From the NCBI GenBank assembly GCA_021775355.1, contig JAJFHZ010000013.1, forward strand, positions 124,001-188,000: a stretch of DNA of 64,000 nucleotides, in the 5' to 3' direction. Below the pieces are notes generated by a model. That model was not told the origin of the DNA, did not search any database, and worked only from the letters and a program-made list of their open reading frames with translations. The stretch's first letter is position 1; every line of letters begins with the position of its first letter. This stretch comes from Amylibacter sp. Lineage in GTDB: Bacteria > Pseudomonadota > Alphaproteobacteria > Rhodobacterales > Rhodobacteraceae. Positions 44,673 to 53,544 of this stretch are shown piece after piece. The translations under genes were made by a program, and so were the position numbers.

Positions 44673-45689
44673 CTATTTCAATCCTTTGATCAATTCACCC
44701 TGTCTTTGCGTAGAAACTGGCAGATATGCGGAAAAGGTTGTTACGATATTTTCATGGCCAAGGTTTTGCGACCACGCCTTTTGCGCATCCAAAGGCAATT
44801 CTCGGTCGCTCATTTCCTGAACAAGCGTTTTACGGAAACTATGGGCGGTATATTCGGGCAGTTGCACAACCGCAAAGGCGTTACGGATCACCACATTGAT
44901 TTTGTTGGCATTGGCATAGGTTTCACGTGACAGGGTAGTGAAACTAAACTGCCCGTTGATCAGGACACGTTCAGGCTTGGGAAATAAAGCATCTTGCGGC
45001 CCGAACAGTTTTTTTTTGGTCAGGTAGTTCACCCAAGCTTCAAAGCATTCACGATATTCTGTGCCGGTTGGAAAAAACCAGGTGGATATGGTTTTGCCGT
45101 TTTTCGTATTCACATCCCGACCATCTTGGAAAACCAGCCCATCAAACAAATTGATATGTTTAATCTTAAGGGACGCCACAGCCCCGTCCCTTGCCCCTGT
45201 CAGCATAAAGAATGCAAACAGGGCCTTGTCCCGTTTTTCCAAGTCAGTGCCGTCGGGCATGGCCTGAAACGCGTGGGAAGCCTGTATCATAGACGGATAA
45301 GGAATATCGCGCTGGGTATGGGCAATACGGGCCTTCTTGGCGTTATTGTTAAAATATTTCACATCTGGGTAGCTAATTACCTTCTTGAAACCTTGTTGCC
45401 CTGCCAACCATTTGAAAAACCCCTTGACCAAACGCAAGGTCGCATCCGTCGTACTATAACTTAATGGCTTACCCGTTTTCGGGTGTCGTGCCTTTTCCAG
45501 ATAGGTTTTGAACTTGCCCGCCTGATCAAGATGAAACTTCTTAAACGGCTTGAATTTAGTACTGTCTTCAAACTTCACCAAGGCCGCTGCAACCTTATCA
45601 ATCGATTTTTGATCCTGACCTTCGGCCTGTATCAGATAAGTCATATATTGACGCTTGATCCGTTCGTTTTCTTCACAATATTTACGCAT
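44673..45689 (-). CDS. Tyrosine recombinase (site-specific integrase) of a nested element
   Basis: 338 residues. Core-binding domain N-terminally (RQYMTYLIQAEGQDQKSIDK), then the catalytic domain with Arg in MLTGARDGAVASLKIKH, H-x-x-R in HSFRKTLVQEM, His in NLGHENIVTTF and the nucleophile Tyr in FSAYLPVS. All catalytic residues are present, so it may be active. Upstream on the same strand are HTH/zinc and AlpA-like genes, which often accompany this class. A degenerate copy of its C-terminus lies at 35266-35469. Confidence 0.92.
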   Translation of the reverse strand: MRKYCEENERIKRQYMTYLIQAEGQDQKSIDKVAAALVKFEDSTKFKPFKKFHLDQAGKFKTYLEKARHPKTGKPLSYSTTDATLRLVKGFFKWLAGQQGFKKVISYPDVKYFNNNAKKARIAHTQRDIPYPSMIQASHAFQAMPDGTDLEKRDKALFAFFMLTGARDGAVASLKIKHINLFDGLVFQDGRDVNTKNGKTISTWFFPTGTEYRECFEAWVNYLTKKKLFGPQDALFPKPERVLINGQFSFTTLSRETYANANKINVVIRNAFAVVQLPEYTAHSFRKTLVQEMSDRELPLDAQKAWSQNLGHENIVTTFSAYLPVSTQRQGELIKGLK

Positions 45690-45741
45690 GTTTTCGCATC
45701 CTTTCCGAAGTTATGATTTAGGTAGGGTTTGGAAGGTTCCC

Positions 45742-46167
45742 TTAGTCTTGTTTCATTGCAGCTATAACAATTTCGAAAATCTGCGATAATTCGGGCAAGC
45801 TGTCCTTACTGGCAAAGCGGCTGCAAGTTGTTTCACAAACGCTACATAGTGCCGCCAAGCGGCCTTTGCTTTCATTTATGGGAATATAGTCGACCAACAT
45901 ACCAAAGGGTTTTTGGGGCTTGCGACAACGCATACAATAGAACTCACCCAGCGCGGTTGGACGTTTGGCGTTGGCATCCCTGTCTTTAAGGTATTTTCGC
46001 AACTCAAACCCAAGTATTAATATTGGGCGTCGGGCAGATAAAACCGGCAAGCCATCCCTGATCCAAGCCCGAACAGTTTGTTGAGTACATATTAACAAAT
46101 CCGAAAGTTCGGACACTTCATAAGATTGGTGTATCCGTATCGATTGGATTTTGTAATGCTTAGCCAT
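45742..46167 (-). CDS. Excisionase-like HTH protein with a zinc-ribbon-like region
   Basis: 141 residues. The N-terminal half is a MerR/excisionase-like helix-turn-helix (SYEVSELSDLLICTQQTVRA, IRDGLPV); the second half has two CxxC pairs (YCMRCRKPQ, LCSVCETTCSR) suited to zinc. The ATG at 46167 overlaps the end of the AlpA-like gene by eight bases. It probably helps control or direct the nested integrase. Confidence 0.75.
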   Translation of the reverse strand: MAKHYKIQSIRIHQSYEVSELSDLLICTQQTVRAWIRDGLPVLSARRPILILGFELRKYLKDRDANAKRPTALGEFYCMRCRKPQKPFGMLVDYIPINESKGRLAALCSVCETTCSRFASKDSLPELSQIFEIVIAAMKQD

Positions 46168-46366
46168 TTTCAGGGTCTTCAAACAAAGCGCGGATGTCTT
46201 TTGCCAACCAAACGGTTGTACGTGGCCCCAGTTTTTGCGGCTTAGGAAAATGCCCATCTTTAACGCCCTGCCACCAAGTCGATTTGGAAACCGGGATCGG
46301 GCCGTTCGGTGCTAGGATATGGGATAGGCGCACAAAGCCTGTTTTGGGGAAATCTGGATAGTTCAT
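46160..46366 (-). CDS. AlpA-like phage regulatory protein
   Basis: 68 residues. A small winged HTH of the AlpA/excisionase type: FVRLSHILAPNGPIPVSKST, WWQGVKDGHFPKPQKLGPRT, VWLAKDIRALFED. Such proteins regulate integrase genes or excision. GAGGA lies about ten bases upstream of the ATG. First gene of the AlpA-HTH-integrase unit. Confidence 0.85.
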   Translation of the reverse strand: MNYPDFPKTGFVRLSHILAPNGPIPVSKSTWWQGVKDGHFPKPQKLGPRTTVWLAKDIRALFEDPENG

Positions 46367-46458
46367 TGTGGTGCATCCTCGAATAATTACGTTCGAGGTG
46401 AACTTGCGTTGGCCGTTATCAAATGTGGAGGAATCGGCTTATTCCGTTAAGGATTCCG

Positions 46459-47313
46459 CTAACTGTTATCTTCCCAGTATTTATCATCTACCAATTTTGC
46501 AGCTTCCCTTAGCCAATGTAAAATAGTTTTATTATCAAGGTTTAACCCAACAATCTCCAAATCAGAGCGAATGTTTCCCGTTGCATCATTTCTTTCTTTT
46601 GAAGGGATAAATCCATAGTTCTCGACTGACATTGCCGCAATCAATTTTAATAGTGTTCTTTTTTCGGAGCCTAAAATTTCTGACTTATCCGAAGGCACTT
46701 TAGAAGAATGTTGCGGGCTTTGATATTTGCGCACCGCATCAGCTAAGCCCGATGGCATGGGAAATTCAAGTTTTTCCAACCAATCAACGATCTCTAGTGA
46801 ACCACCTTGCTCGCTCAGAATATCGGCCCTTACAGCAGAAAAGTAGAGTTCGACGCGTTCGAGATACTCTTGTAGGAGTTTGCAAGTATTAGAGTATTTA
46901 ACATCCATTTTATAGAATTGCTCATGTATTTGATCTGATGGGCGCAAGCCAACTGACAACATTGCAACCTCTGTAGCAGTCCAATAACTTTTCCGCGCCC
47001 AAAACACATAGTCATCATAATCCAATTCAAACATCGTATTCGAAAAACATTCCTCGCCTTTATCAAGGGATAGCTTCCCTTTAAGTGATTTTATCGAAAG
47101 GTTATTTAACGCAGAATAAACACATTCTACGGAGAATGTTTCATAATCAGTATAAAAATTAAAATTATCTGCCACAGCTTTCCTGAAATCCGGCCAAGGT
47201 AAGTCTTCTTCCTTGTCTAGATCGCTTAATTTCCATCCTGTCATTTCTGAAACCAAATGATGGTTATTACTGAAATACTTGAAGAGTAGGTTTGCAATTA
47301 GTTTTCGTTTCAT
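46459..47313 (-). CDS. Hypothetical protein of integrative elements
   Basis: 284 residues, start uncertain (GTG at 47334 also possible; no ribosome binding site for either). The C-terminal part, RTLLKLIAAMSVENYGFIPS, DLEIVGLNLDNKTILHWLRE, resembles a domain often found next to AlpA and integrase genes. The middle has an aromatic stretch (YVFWARKSYWTATEVAMLSV). No enzymatic motif is visible. Confidence 0.6.
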   Translation of the reverse strand: MKRKLIANLLFKYFSNNHHLVSEMTGWKLSDLDKEEDLPWPDFRKAVADNFNFYTDYETFSVECVYSALNNLSIKSLKGKLSLDKGEECFSNTMFELDYDDYVFWARKSYWTATEVAMLSVGLRPSDQIHEQFYKMDVKYSNTCKLLQEYLERVELYFSAVRADILSEQGGSLEIVDWLEKLEFPMPSGLADAVRKYQSPQHSSKVPSDKSEILGSEKRTLLKLIAAMSVENYGFIPSKERNDATGNIRSDLEIVGLNLDNKTILHWLREAAKLVDDKYWEDNS

Positions 47314-47352
47314 TTCAGAATAATGCACGAACACATAATGAATTACAATTTG

Positions 47353-48543
47353 CTATATAGCCTTTTTAAAACAATCTAACTCAGCAGCCCACCAATCCGC
47401 CATACGCACCCGCTCATCCCAATGCGCTCCCCGCGCATAGGCGCGTCGCACCTCATTTCGCTCCACATGCGCCAAAGCCCGTTCAATAGCATCGGGGTGC
47501 CATAAGCCACTTTCGTTAGCCAATGTGGAAAACGTCGCCCGAAACCCGTGCGAGGTCATTTCCTCGCCCGTATAACCCATCCGGCGCAAAGCACTGTTTA
47601 GGGTGTTTTCACTAATGGGCCGCTTAGAGGATCGTAATGATGGGAATAGCAACACACCCCAGCCCGTTAGGTTTTTCAATTCTGCAAGTAATTCCAAAGC
47701 CCGTTTAGGTAAGGGTACGGTATGAGGCATGCGCATTTTCATTCGCGCGGCAGGGATCGTCCAAATATTCGCATCAAAATCAAATTCCGCCCATTCCGCA
47801 CCGCGCATCTCTCCAGGACGGGTGGCCAGAATTGCAAGTAATTCCAAACCGATCCGCGTTGTGACCTGCCCTTCATAACCGTCAATTGCCCGCAATAAAC
47901 CGCCCAGTTTGATTTTATCAGTTATGGCGGCCCGTGATTTAACCTTGTGACGAATAAGAGCATCGCGCAATGGATACGTTGGGTCATTATCAGCCAAACC
48001 ATTGGCAATAGCATACCGAAAAACCGCACCAACTGTTGAACGTAACCGCTTAGCGGTTTCATAATGCCCTTTCGCCTCCACATTCTTGAGGGTCTTTAAA
48101 ATCGTTGCCGCCGATAGCTCAGTAATCGGTTTCTGGCCAAAATCTGCATTTGCCATAGCCAGAAAAGACGCCACTTTTTTCAATGTTGCTTCGGCCCGGC
48201 CTTCAATCGTGATTTTGTTTAGATAATTTTCTGCAACACTCTCAAATGTGTTCGCATGTTTTTGCTTTATCAGCGCGGCTTTTTCTCTTTTCACTTCACT
48301 GGGATCAATTTCCACTGCAACTTGCGCCCGTGCTTCATCCCGCAATTGGCGGGCCTGCATCAATGAAATTGCAGGATATGCACCAAAAGACAAAAGCCCT
48401 TCTTTGCCATGAAGTCTGTATTTAACCCGCCAAAGTCTAGAACCGTTGGGATTTACCAAAACATACAAGCCATCAAAGTCCGAAACTTTGTAAGGTTTAT
48501 CCTTTGGTTTTAGATTCTTAATCTTTAAATCCGTTAAGGGCAT
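47353..48543 (-). CDS. P4-type tyrosine integrase (DUF4102 family) of the tRNA-Leu island
   Basis: 396 residues. The N-terminal DUF4102 arm-binding domain (DLKIKNLKPKDKPYKVSDFD, YPAISLMQARQLRDEARAQV) precedes the catalytic domain with TRPGEMRGAEWAEFD (Arg), TSHGFRATFSTLANE (His, Arg), ALAHVERNEVRRAYARG (His, Tyr). It lies 160 bases from the tRNA-Leu 3' end and reads away from it, the usual layout for an element inserted into a tRNA. GTG at 48555 is an alternative start. Confidence 0.94.
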   Translation of the reverse strand: MPLTDLKIKNLKPKDKPYKVSDFDGLYVLVNPNGSRLWRVKYRLHGKEGLLSFGAYPAISLMQARQLRDEARAQVAVEIDPSEVKREKAALIKQKHANTFESVAENYLNKITIEGRAEATLKKVASFLAMANADFGQKPITELSAATILKTLKNVEAKGHYETAKRLRSTVGAVFRYAIANGLADNDPTYPLRDALIRHKVKSRAAITDKIKLGGLLRAIDGYEGQVTTRIGLELLAILATRPGEMRGAEWAEFDFDANIWTIPAARMKMRMPHTVPLPKRALELLAELKNLTGWGVLLFPSLRSSKRPISENTLNSALRRMGYTGEEMTSHGFRATFSTLANESGLWHPDAIERALAHVERNEVRRAYARGAHWDERVRMADWWAAELDCFKKAI

Positions 48544-48544
48544 T

Positions 48545-48645
48545 GGGGGTATCACCTTATCCTGCTTTGCATTATACCCCCAATACTACCCTTAAACTGT
48601 TAGGATACCCCCACACGGGGCTGGACTACATTGGACAATAAGATG
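48545..48645. promoter_or_regulatory. Putative integrase arm-type sites
   Basis: ATACCCCC occurs at 48574-48581 and 48605-48612 and inverted at 48545-48552; the next block (ACACGGGGCTGGAC) resembles 35563-35583. The same word is found at the left border (37868-37875). Repeats of this kind between integrase and tRNA suit arm-binding sites for the DUF4102 domain. Confidence 0.5.
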
Positions 48646-48706
48646 CCTAAACCCCCTTATAACAAAGGAATTTTAGGATGTCATTGGATTTTAGAAAACT
48701 GTTATG

Positions 48707-48790
48707 TGGTACCCGAGGCCGGACTCGAACCGGCACGTCTCTCGACAGTAGATTTTGAATCTACCGCGTCTACCATTCCGCCACTCGGGC
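48707..48790 (-). tRNA. tRNA-Leu (CAA anticodon)
   Basis: 84 bases including an encoded CCA. The acceptor stem is GCCCGAG/CTCGGGT (first pair G-U); the T arm is GCCGG-TTCGAGT-CCGGC; the anticodon loop TTCAAAA gives CAA. A long variable arm (TGTCGAGAGACGT) supports leucine. The 3' end is the apparent integration site of the island. Confidence 0.95.
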
Positions 48791-48865
48791 AGGTACACTA
48801 GGGGCGTTTAAACGGCCCCGCCGTGTGCGTCAATCACGAATTGCGCACCTTGCAGAACTTACCGC

Positions 48866-49711
48866 TTAATTCAGCGCGGCAAACGTATTGCATTGATCCA
48901 TCCGCCCCGATTTATAACCCCGCGCGAACCATTGCTGCCGTTGCGCAGATGTGCCGTGGGTAAACGTATGGGGCATCGGGCGCCCACCTGCGTTGCGTTG
49001 CAATGTATCATCACCGATTTGTTTGGCCGCATTGATCGCTTCGCGAATATCGCCGCTCTCAATCACGCCCAAACTGCTTTCAGCGTATTTCGCCCAGACG
49101 CCCGAATAACAATCGGCCTGCAACTCGATCATCACCGACACGCGGTTGCTGTCGGCCTTGCTCAGGGATTGGCGGGCCTTGTTGGCCTTGGGTAATGTTC
49201 CCACTTCATTTTGCACATGATGCGCCACTTCGTGGGCCACAACATAAGCGGCAGCAAAGTCACCGCCTGCCCCCATATGGCGCGATAATGTGGTGAAAAA
49301 TGCGGTATCCAAATAGACCTTGCGATCCGCAGGGCAGAAAAACGGCCCCGTCGCACCCGACGCGTTGCCGCAGGGTGATGACGTCACCCCTTTGAACAAC
49401 ACCAGTGTCACGGGGCGGTACTGGTGCCCCAGTTGTGCCGCAAACACCTGATCCCATATTTCTTCGGTGTAGCCCAAGGTTGCACTCACAAACGCGCCTT
49501 GTGCCTTATCTTCTTTGGTTAGCGCGGTTGAACCTGACGACACCGCACTACCGCCGGCGTTATTCAGCAAAGATGAAATATCCACATCAAAAAATGCCCC
49601 AATCGCCAAAACGATCAAAATACCCACAATTCCCATACCGCCCGTTTTGCCCTTGGACATGCGACGGCGATCTTCGATATTGCGGCTTCCACGCGCACCA
49701 CGCCACTTCAT
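48866..49711 (-). CDS. Neutral zinc metallopeptidase (YpfJ family)
   Basis: 281 residues. A single N-terminal membrane anchor (GIVGILIVLAIGAFFDV) is followed by the family domain with SSPCGNASGATGPFFCPADR and the zinc motif VVAHEVAHHVQNEVG; the second Glu-type ligand region is IELQADCYSGVWA. Length and order match YpfJ. Substrates unknown. The first conserved gene beyond the tRNA. Confidence 0.92.
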   Translation of the reverse strand: MKWRGARGSRNIEDRRRMSKGKTGGMGIVGILIVLAIGAFFDVDISSLLNNAGGSAVSSGSTALTKEDKAQGAFVSATLGYTEEIWDQVFAAQLGHQYRPVTLVLFKGVTSSPCGNASGATGPFFCPADRKVYLDTAFFTTLSRHMGAGGDFAAAYVVAHEVAHHVQNEVGTLPKANKARQSLSKADSNRVSVMIELQADCYSGVWAKYAESSLGVIESGDIREAINAAKQIGDDTLQRNAGGRPMPHTFTHGTSAQRQQWFARGYKSGRMDQCNTFAALN

Positions 49712-49839
49712 CTGCTAACTCCCAATTCCTGCTTTCCCCATAATCTAATGGCGGCATGCGATGGGAACAAGGCCCACTGTTTTACTTGACCTAATCGCTT
49801 TGCCGTGGTGCATATGCGCAAATCAAAAGGTAAACCCGA

Positions 49840-50418
49840 ATGCTGCGCAGGCTGTACGACTGGACATTTTCACTGGCCCAAACGCGTTATGCACTTTGGG
49901 CCCTTGCGGTTGTCGCCTTTCTCGAAAGCTCGGTTTTTGCCATTCCACCCGATGTTTTACTGATCCCGCTTGTACTGGCAGCCCCACACCGCGCATGGTT
50001 GATCGCAGGCATTTGCACGATCGCAAGCGTCATGGGCGGTGGTTTGGGCTATTATATCGGTTTAGAATTGTTTGATGTGGCAGGGCGCCCCCTGCTGGAA
50101 TTTTACGGTAAGATGAATCAGTTCGCAGCCTTCAAGGAACGTTTCAACAGTTACGGTCACTGGGCGGTTCTGTTCGCGGGCGTCACCCCCTTCCCCTATA
50201 AAGTCATCACGATCACATCAGGGGCTACGGGTCTGCCCTTTGCCCAGTTCATGATCTGGTCACTGGTTGCGCGCGCATTCCGTTTTTTCATCGTTGCCGC
50301 ATTGCTGTGGAAATTTGGCGCACCCATCAAGGATTTCATTGAAAAACGTCTGGGTCTTGTGTTTACCGTATTTATCGTTCTTTTAATCGGCACCTTTTAT
50401 CTGGTGAAGTATCTATGA
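49840..50418 (+). CDS. DedA/YqaA-family membrane protein
   Basis: 192 residues. Several membrane segments and the VTT-type motifs: FLESSVFAIPPDVLLIPLVL with the acidic residue in the re-entrant part, MGGGLGYYIG, and GVTPFPYKVITITSGATGLP. The YqaA subgroup has this short length. Likely lipid scramblase/transport role by family analogy. Its stop overlaps the dsbB start by four bases (ATGA). Confidence 0.88.
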   Translation: MLRRLYDWTFSLAQTRYALWALAVVAFLESSVFAIPPDVLLIPLVLAAPHRAWLIAGICTIASVMGGGLGYYIGLELFDVAGRPLLEFYGKMNQFAAFKERFNSYGHWAVLFAGVTPFPYKVITITSGATGLPFAQFMIWSLVARAFRFFIVAALLWKFGAPIKDFIEKRLGLVFTVFIVLLIGTFYLVKYL

Positions 50419-50876
50419 CACGCAATACCTTTATCCTACTGGCCACCCTTGGTTCTATTGCCCTTCTGGGCGGGGCTTATGCCTTTCAACATCTGGGCGG
50501 TATGGCACCATGTAAAATGTGCCTGTGGCAACGCTGGCCCCATGCGGCAGCCATTGCAATCGGCATCTTTGGCCTTGCAACAGGGCGCAGGGAACTGGCC
50601 TTTGCCGGTATGTTGGCGGCTTTGACTACAGCAGGTATCGGGGTATATCACGCAGGTGTCGAACAAATGTGGTGGCAAGGTCCGACCACATGCACATCGG
50701 GGCCCATTTCGGGCCTGTCCACCGAGGACCTTCTTAGCCAAATCATGAGTGCACCCGTTGTGCGTTGCGACGAAATCGCATGGTCATTGTTCGGTATTAG
50801 CATGGCTGCATGGAATGCGATCCTATCGTTCATCCTTGCGGGGTTCTGGCTGAAAGCGGCCCTGATAAAGCGATAA
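50415..50876 (+). CDS. Disulfide bond formation protein B (DsbB family)
   Basis: 153 residues. Membrane protein that reoxidises DsbA-type enzymes with quinone. The first Cys pair is in MAPCKMCLWQRWPH, the second in TTCTSG and APVVRCDE. Four hydrophobic segments are visible. The gene is translationally coupled to the DedA-like gene. Confidence 0.9.
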   Translation: MTRNTFILLATLGSIALLGGAYAFQHLGGMAPCKMCLWQRWPHAAAIAIGIFGLATGRRELAFAGMLAALTTAGIGVYHAGVEQMWWQGPTTCTSGPISGLSTEDLLSQIMSAPVVRCDEIAWSLFGISMAAWNAILSFILAGFWLKAALIKR

Positions 50877-50884
50877 GGTTAAGA

Positions 50885-50951
50885 TAGGACGATGCTGCAC
50901 CTCAGAGGGGGAGAGAGGTCTGCAGCATCTGCTTCACCAAGGCCAGTCCTA
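50885..50951 (+). ncRNA. Candidate structured RNA after dsbB
   Basis: TAGGAC (50885-50890) pairs with GTCCTA (50946-50951), and directly inside GATGCTGCA (50891-50899) pairs perfectly with TGCAGCATC (50921-50929), with a further CCTC/GAGG stem above a two-base bulge. The nested pairing over 67 bases is unlikely by chance and no T-run follows. It may be a small RNA, a 3'-UTR structure or a regulatory leader. Not matched to a family. Confidence 0.45.
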
Positions 50952-51070
50952 GGAGATGCAAGATCGATAAATCAACCTGTCCATACTCTACATATATGTC
51001 AGGCAAAACGAATTTCCAGAGCATAAATACCAATCGGCGAAAATTGGCCAATGGACAAATTCGTGACGCT

Positions 51071-51655
51071 TCACGCGTCTAATTCAGCATCCCAATAAAG
51101 ATAATCCATCCAGCTTTCGTGCATGAAGTTCGGCGGGAATTTGCGCCCTGCATTCAACAATTCCGACGGGCTAGGTGCACGTGGGGGTTTGCGCAAATGC
51201 ATTCGCGCCTCTTTCACCAATTTCGCTCCTTTGCGCAGATTGCACGGGCTACAAGAGGCCACAACGTTTTGCCATGTGGTTTTACCGCCCCGCGCACGCG
51301 GCACGACATGATCAAAGGTCATATCACCCACAGAGCCACAATACTGACAGGTAAATTCGTCGCGTAAAAAAAGGTTGAATCGGGTGAATGCAGTGGATTT
51401 CACAGGTTTCACATAATCTTTCAGTACGATCACAGAGGGGATATTAAATGCGACCGATGGCGAATGTACAATCTGATCATATTCAGCAACAATCGTCACA
51501 CGGTCGCAATAGACTGCTTTTACAGTATCTTGCCAACTCCATAAGGATAATGGGAAATAGGACAAAGGTCGGAAATCTGCGTTTAAAACAAGCGATGGAT
51601 AATCACGCAACCGCCCCGGGTTACGCACAAAATTCTCAGAAAATTCGGTATTCAT
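51071..51655 (-). CDS. HNH endonuclease family protein
   Basis: 194 residues. The HNH motif is complete: FTCQYCGSVGDMTFDHVVPR, then GGKTTWQNVVASCSPCNLRK, with two CxxC zinc pairs. An N-terminal part (LVLNADFRPLSYFPLSLWSW) is conserved in alphaproteobacterial copies. These widespread stand-alone HNH proteins have no clear restriction partner; the role is open. Confidence 0.9.
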   Translation of the reverse strand: MNTEFSENFVRNPGRLRDYPSLVLNADFRPLSYFPLSLWSWQDTVKAVYCDRVTIVAEYDQIVHSPSVAFNIPSVIVLKDYVKPVKSTAFTRFNLFLRDEFTCQYCGSVGDMTFDHVVPRARGGKTTWQNVVASCSPCNLRKGAKLVKEARMHLRKPPRAPSPSELLNAGRKFPPNFMHESWMDYLYWDAELDA

Positions 51656-51822
51656 ACTGCAAACTGTTCCCTGTTCTGTTTTGTCGTTTCAAGGACACCA
51701 GAACGGGACAGCCCGTCCCAGTATAGAAACCACTATATAGAGGGGTCGGCACCTGACAAGCCCCTATATGATGATAAACATTACATAATATGGAAATGAA
51801 ACAATCCGATGATAGATTAAAA

Positions 51823-52059
51823 TTATTTTACTTTGCCTAAATTCCCGATTGAACTTTGCCCCATAACAATACGCCGCTTGGTGCCGGGCGATGCCACCTG
51901 ACTTTTCACAACAGGTGCGGCAGATGAGATCGGCACCGACGAATACTGTATATTGGGTGCCGCAGGATAGGCAATCATGCCCAACCGGATAATACTTACG
52001 AATATCATAGCTGACGTTAAAGTCGTTTTTGTAACGGATTTAAAGATTTCCATTAACAT
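51823..52059 (-). CDS. Small membrane-associated protein of unknown function
   Basis: 78 residues. A hydrophobic N-terminal segment (TLTSAMIFVSIIRLGMIAY) is followed by a Pro/Ser-rich stretch and a basic end (GTKRRIVMGQSSIGNLGKVK). AGGG lies eight bases upstream of the ATG. Signal-anchor or signal peptide. Not recognised. Confidence 0.5.
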   Translation of the reverse strand: MLMEIFKSVTKTTLTSAMIFVSIIRLGMIAYPAAPNIQYSSVPISSAAPVVKSQVASPGTKRRIVMGQSSIGNLGKVK

Positions 52060-52240
52060 CGGACATACCCTTGATTACATTTTTCAGGTATTAAAAGCTG
52101 ATTTTATGGCAGAATTAGGACAACTGAATCCTGAGTAAAGTTAAAGTGAAAAATGTACTAGCAAACCGTAATGATCGGAACTCAGCAACGACCTAATCCT
52201 ACCAAATGCCGCGCTGACACCTGATGGTATAAAAACATGG

Positions 52241-52915
52241 TCAATTGGAATTTTGAAATTCTTCTTTCAATTGTTTTTGGGTAAACTGAACAGCCAGTCC
52301 AAGCCCGTCAGGTGCAATCCCGTGTGCCATACCGTGTGATATATGCGAATCCACATCAAACCCGGCAGCGGACAATGCCTCAACCGCTTTGGGCATATCA
52401 GAGGGCGGCACCACCATATCCATATCTCCATGGATCAACAAAACAGGTGGTTTGGTCAGCATTTCGTCTTTTAGAGTTTCAGGTGCCAGTAAACGCCCCG
52501 AAAACCCGACAATTCCAGCCAATTGGTCGGCACGGCGCGGGCCTGTATGCAAGGCCATCATCGTGCCTTGTGAAAACCCGACCAGCATCACACGATCAGG
52601 TGTGACCCCTTCTGCTACCATCTGCGTATCCAGCCAGCCCTGAAACTGTGCCGCTGATTGCAACATGATTTCACGGGCAAAACCTTCGGACGTCATATCG
52701 ATCGACGGGATCGGAAACCATTCGCGACCCATCGGATTCATCGTGCAAACGTTGGGTGCATGTGGCGATATAAACGTGGTATCGGGCAAATATTCCGCCA
52801 TCGGACTTGCCAACCCGATCAGATCGTTGCCATCAGCCCCATAGCCGTGGATAAACACCACCAAACTGTCTGCCCGCCCTGATTTCGCGGCATGCTTTTC
52901 AGCCTTCAAACTCAT
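52241..52915 (-). CDS. Phospholipase/carboxylesterase family alpha/beta hydrolase
   Basis: 224 residues. Ser nucleophile in LVGFSQGTMMAL, Asp in IHGDMDMVVPP, His in SHGMAHGIAPDG; the oxyanion part is VVFIHGYGADGNDLIGLA. Family esterases cleave short-chain or lysophospholipid esters. The ATG at 52915 overlaps the DNA glycosylase stop by four bases (ATGA), so the two are coupled. Confidence 0.9.
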   Translation of the reverse strand: MSLKAEKHAAKSGRADSLVVFIHGYGADGNDLIGLASPMAEYLPDTTFISPHAPNVCTMNPMGREWFPIPSIDMTSEGFAREIMLQSAAQFQGWLDTQMVAEGVTPDRVMLVGFSQGTMMALHTGPRRADQLAGIVGFSGRLLAPETLKDEMLTKPPVLLIHGDMDMVVPPSDMPKAVEALSAAGFDVDSHISHGMAHGIAPDGLGLAVQFTQKQLKEEFQNSN

Positions 52916-53544
52916 CCTCTGATCCCTTCTCGATCCTTCGCAACCCGGTAATAGGCCCAAAGCAGGCGGGCTGCAACCGACCGCCACGGCGCCCAGGCCT
53001 GCGCCATGGTATTGAACACTTTTTCGGGTGGTCTGGCATCCAGTTCAAACAATACCTTTGCGGCCTCTTGTAAGGCTAGATCACCTGCTGCAAACACATC
53101 CGCACGGCCCAAAGAAAACATTGCATATATTTCGGCAGTCCACGTACCTATGCCTTTTATTTCAGTAAGTTGCGCAATCACTTGCCCTGTGGGAGCTTTA
53201 CGTAATGCCGCATAATCCAGCTGGCTTTCTGCCAGTGATTTTACATATTTAATCTTGGGTCTGGACAAGCCGCAGCCGCGCAAATCATTCTCAGTTGCTG
53301 CCCGAACATCCGCAGGCGCAATCAGTTGCGCGTCTTTCAATCTTTTCCAAATGCTGCCCGCCGCCGCCACCGATATTTGCTGACTGACAATCGCATCCAA
53401 CAGCGCTTCAAACCCATCCGGTTTCAAACGCAAAGGCAGAGCGCCGGTTTTCTGTAGCGCCCGTGCAAATCGCGGTTCAATGCCCGCCAGATACGCCGCC
53501 CCTTCTGCCACACATGCATCAGACGTGATAATCCGTCCTACCAT
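52912..53544 (-). CDS. DNA-3-methyladenine glycosylase II (AlkA-like, HhH-GPD)
   Basis: 210 residues. Removes alkylated bases in base-excision repair. The helix-hairpin-helix-GPD core reads LLDAIVSQQISVAAAGSIWK, LTEIKGIGTWTAEIYAMFSL and VFAAGDLALQEA with the catalytic Asp. The ATG at 53544 follows AAAGGGCAGGG and overlaps the cobK stop. The position within a cobalamin gene run is operonic rather than functional. Confidence 0.88.
   Translation of the reverse strand: MVGRIITSDACVAEGAAYLAGIEPRFARALQKTGALPLRLKPDGFEALLDAIVSQQISVAAAGSIWKRLKDAQLIAPADVRAATENDLRGCGLSRPKIKYVKSLAESQLDYAALRKAPTGQVIAQLTEIKGIGTWTAEIYAMFSLGRADVFAAGDLALQEAAKVLFELDARPPEKVFNTMAQAWAPWRSVAARLLWAYYRVAKDREGIRG

Noticed and set aside
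44550..44930. Plus-strand frame near the nested integrase
   Set aside because: It mostly overlaps the integrase coding strand in antisense and shows no motif.
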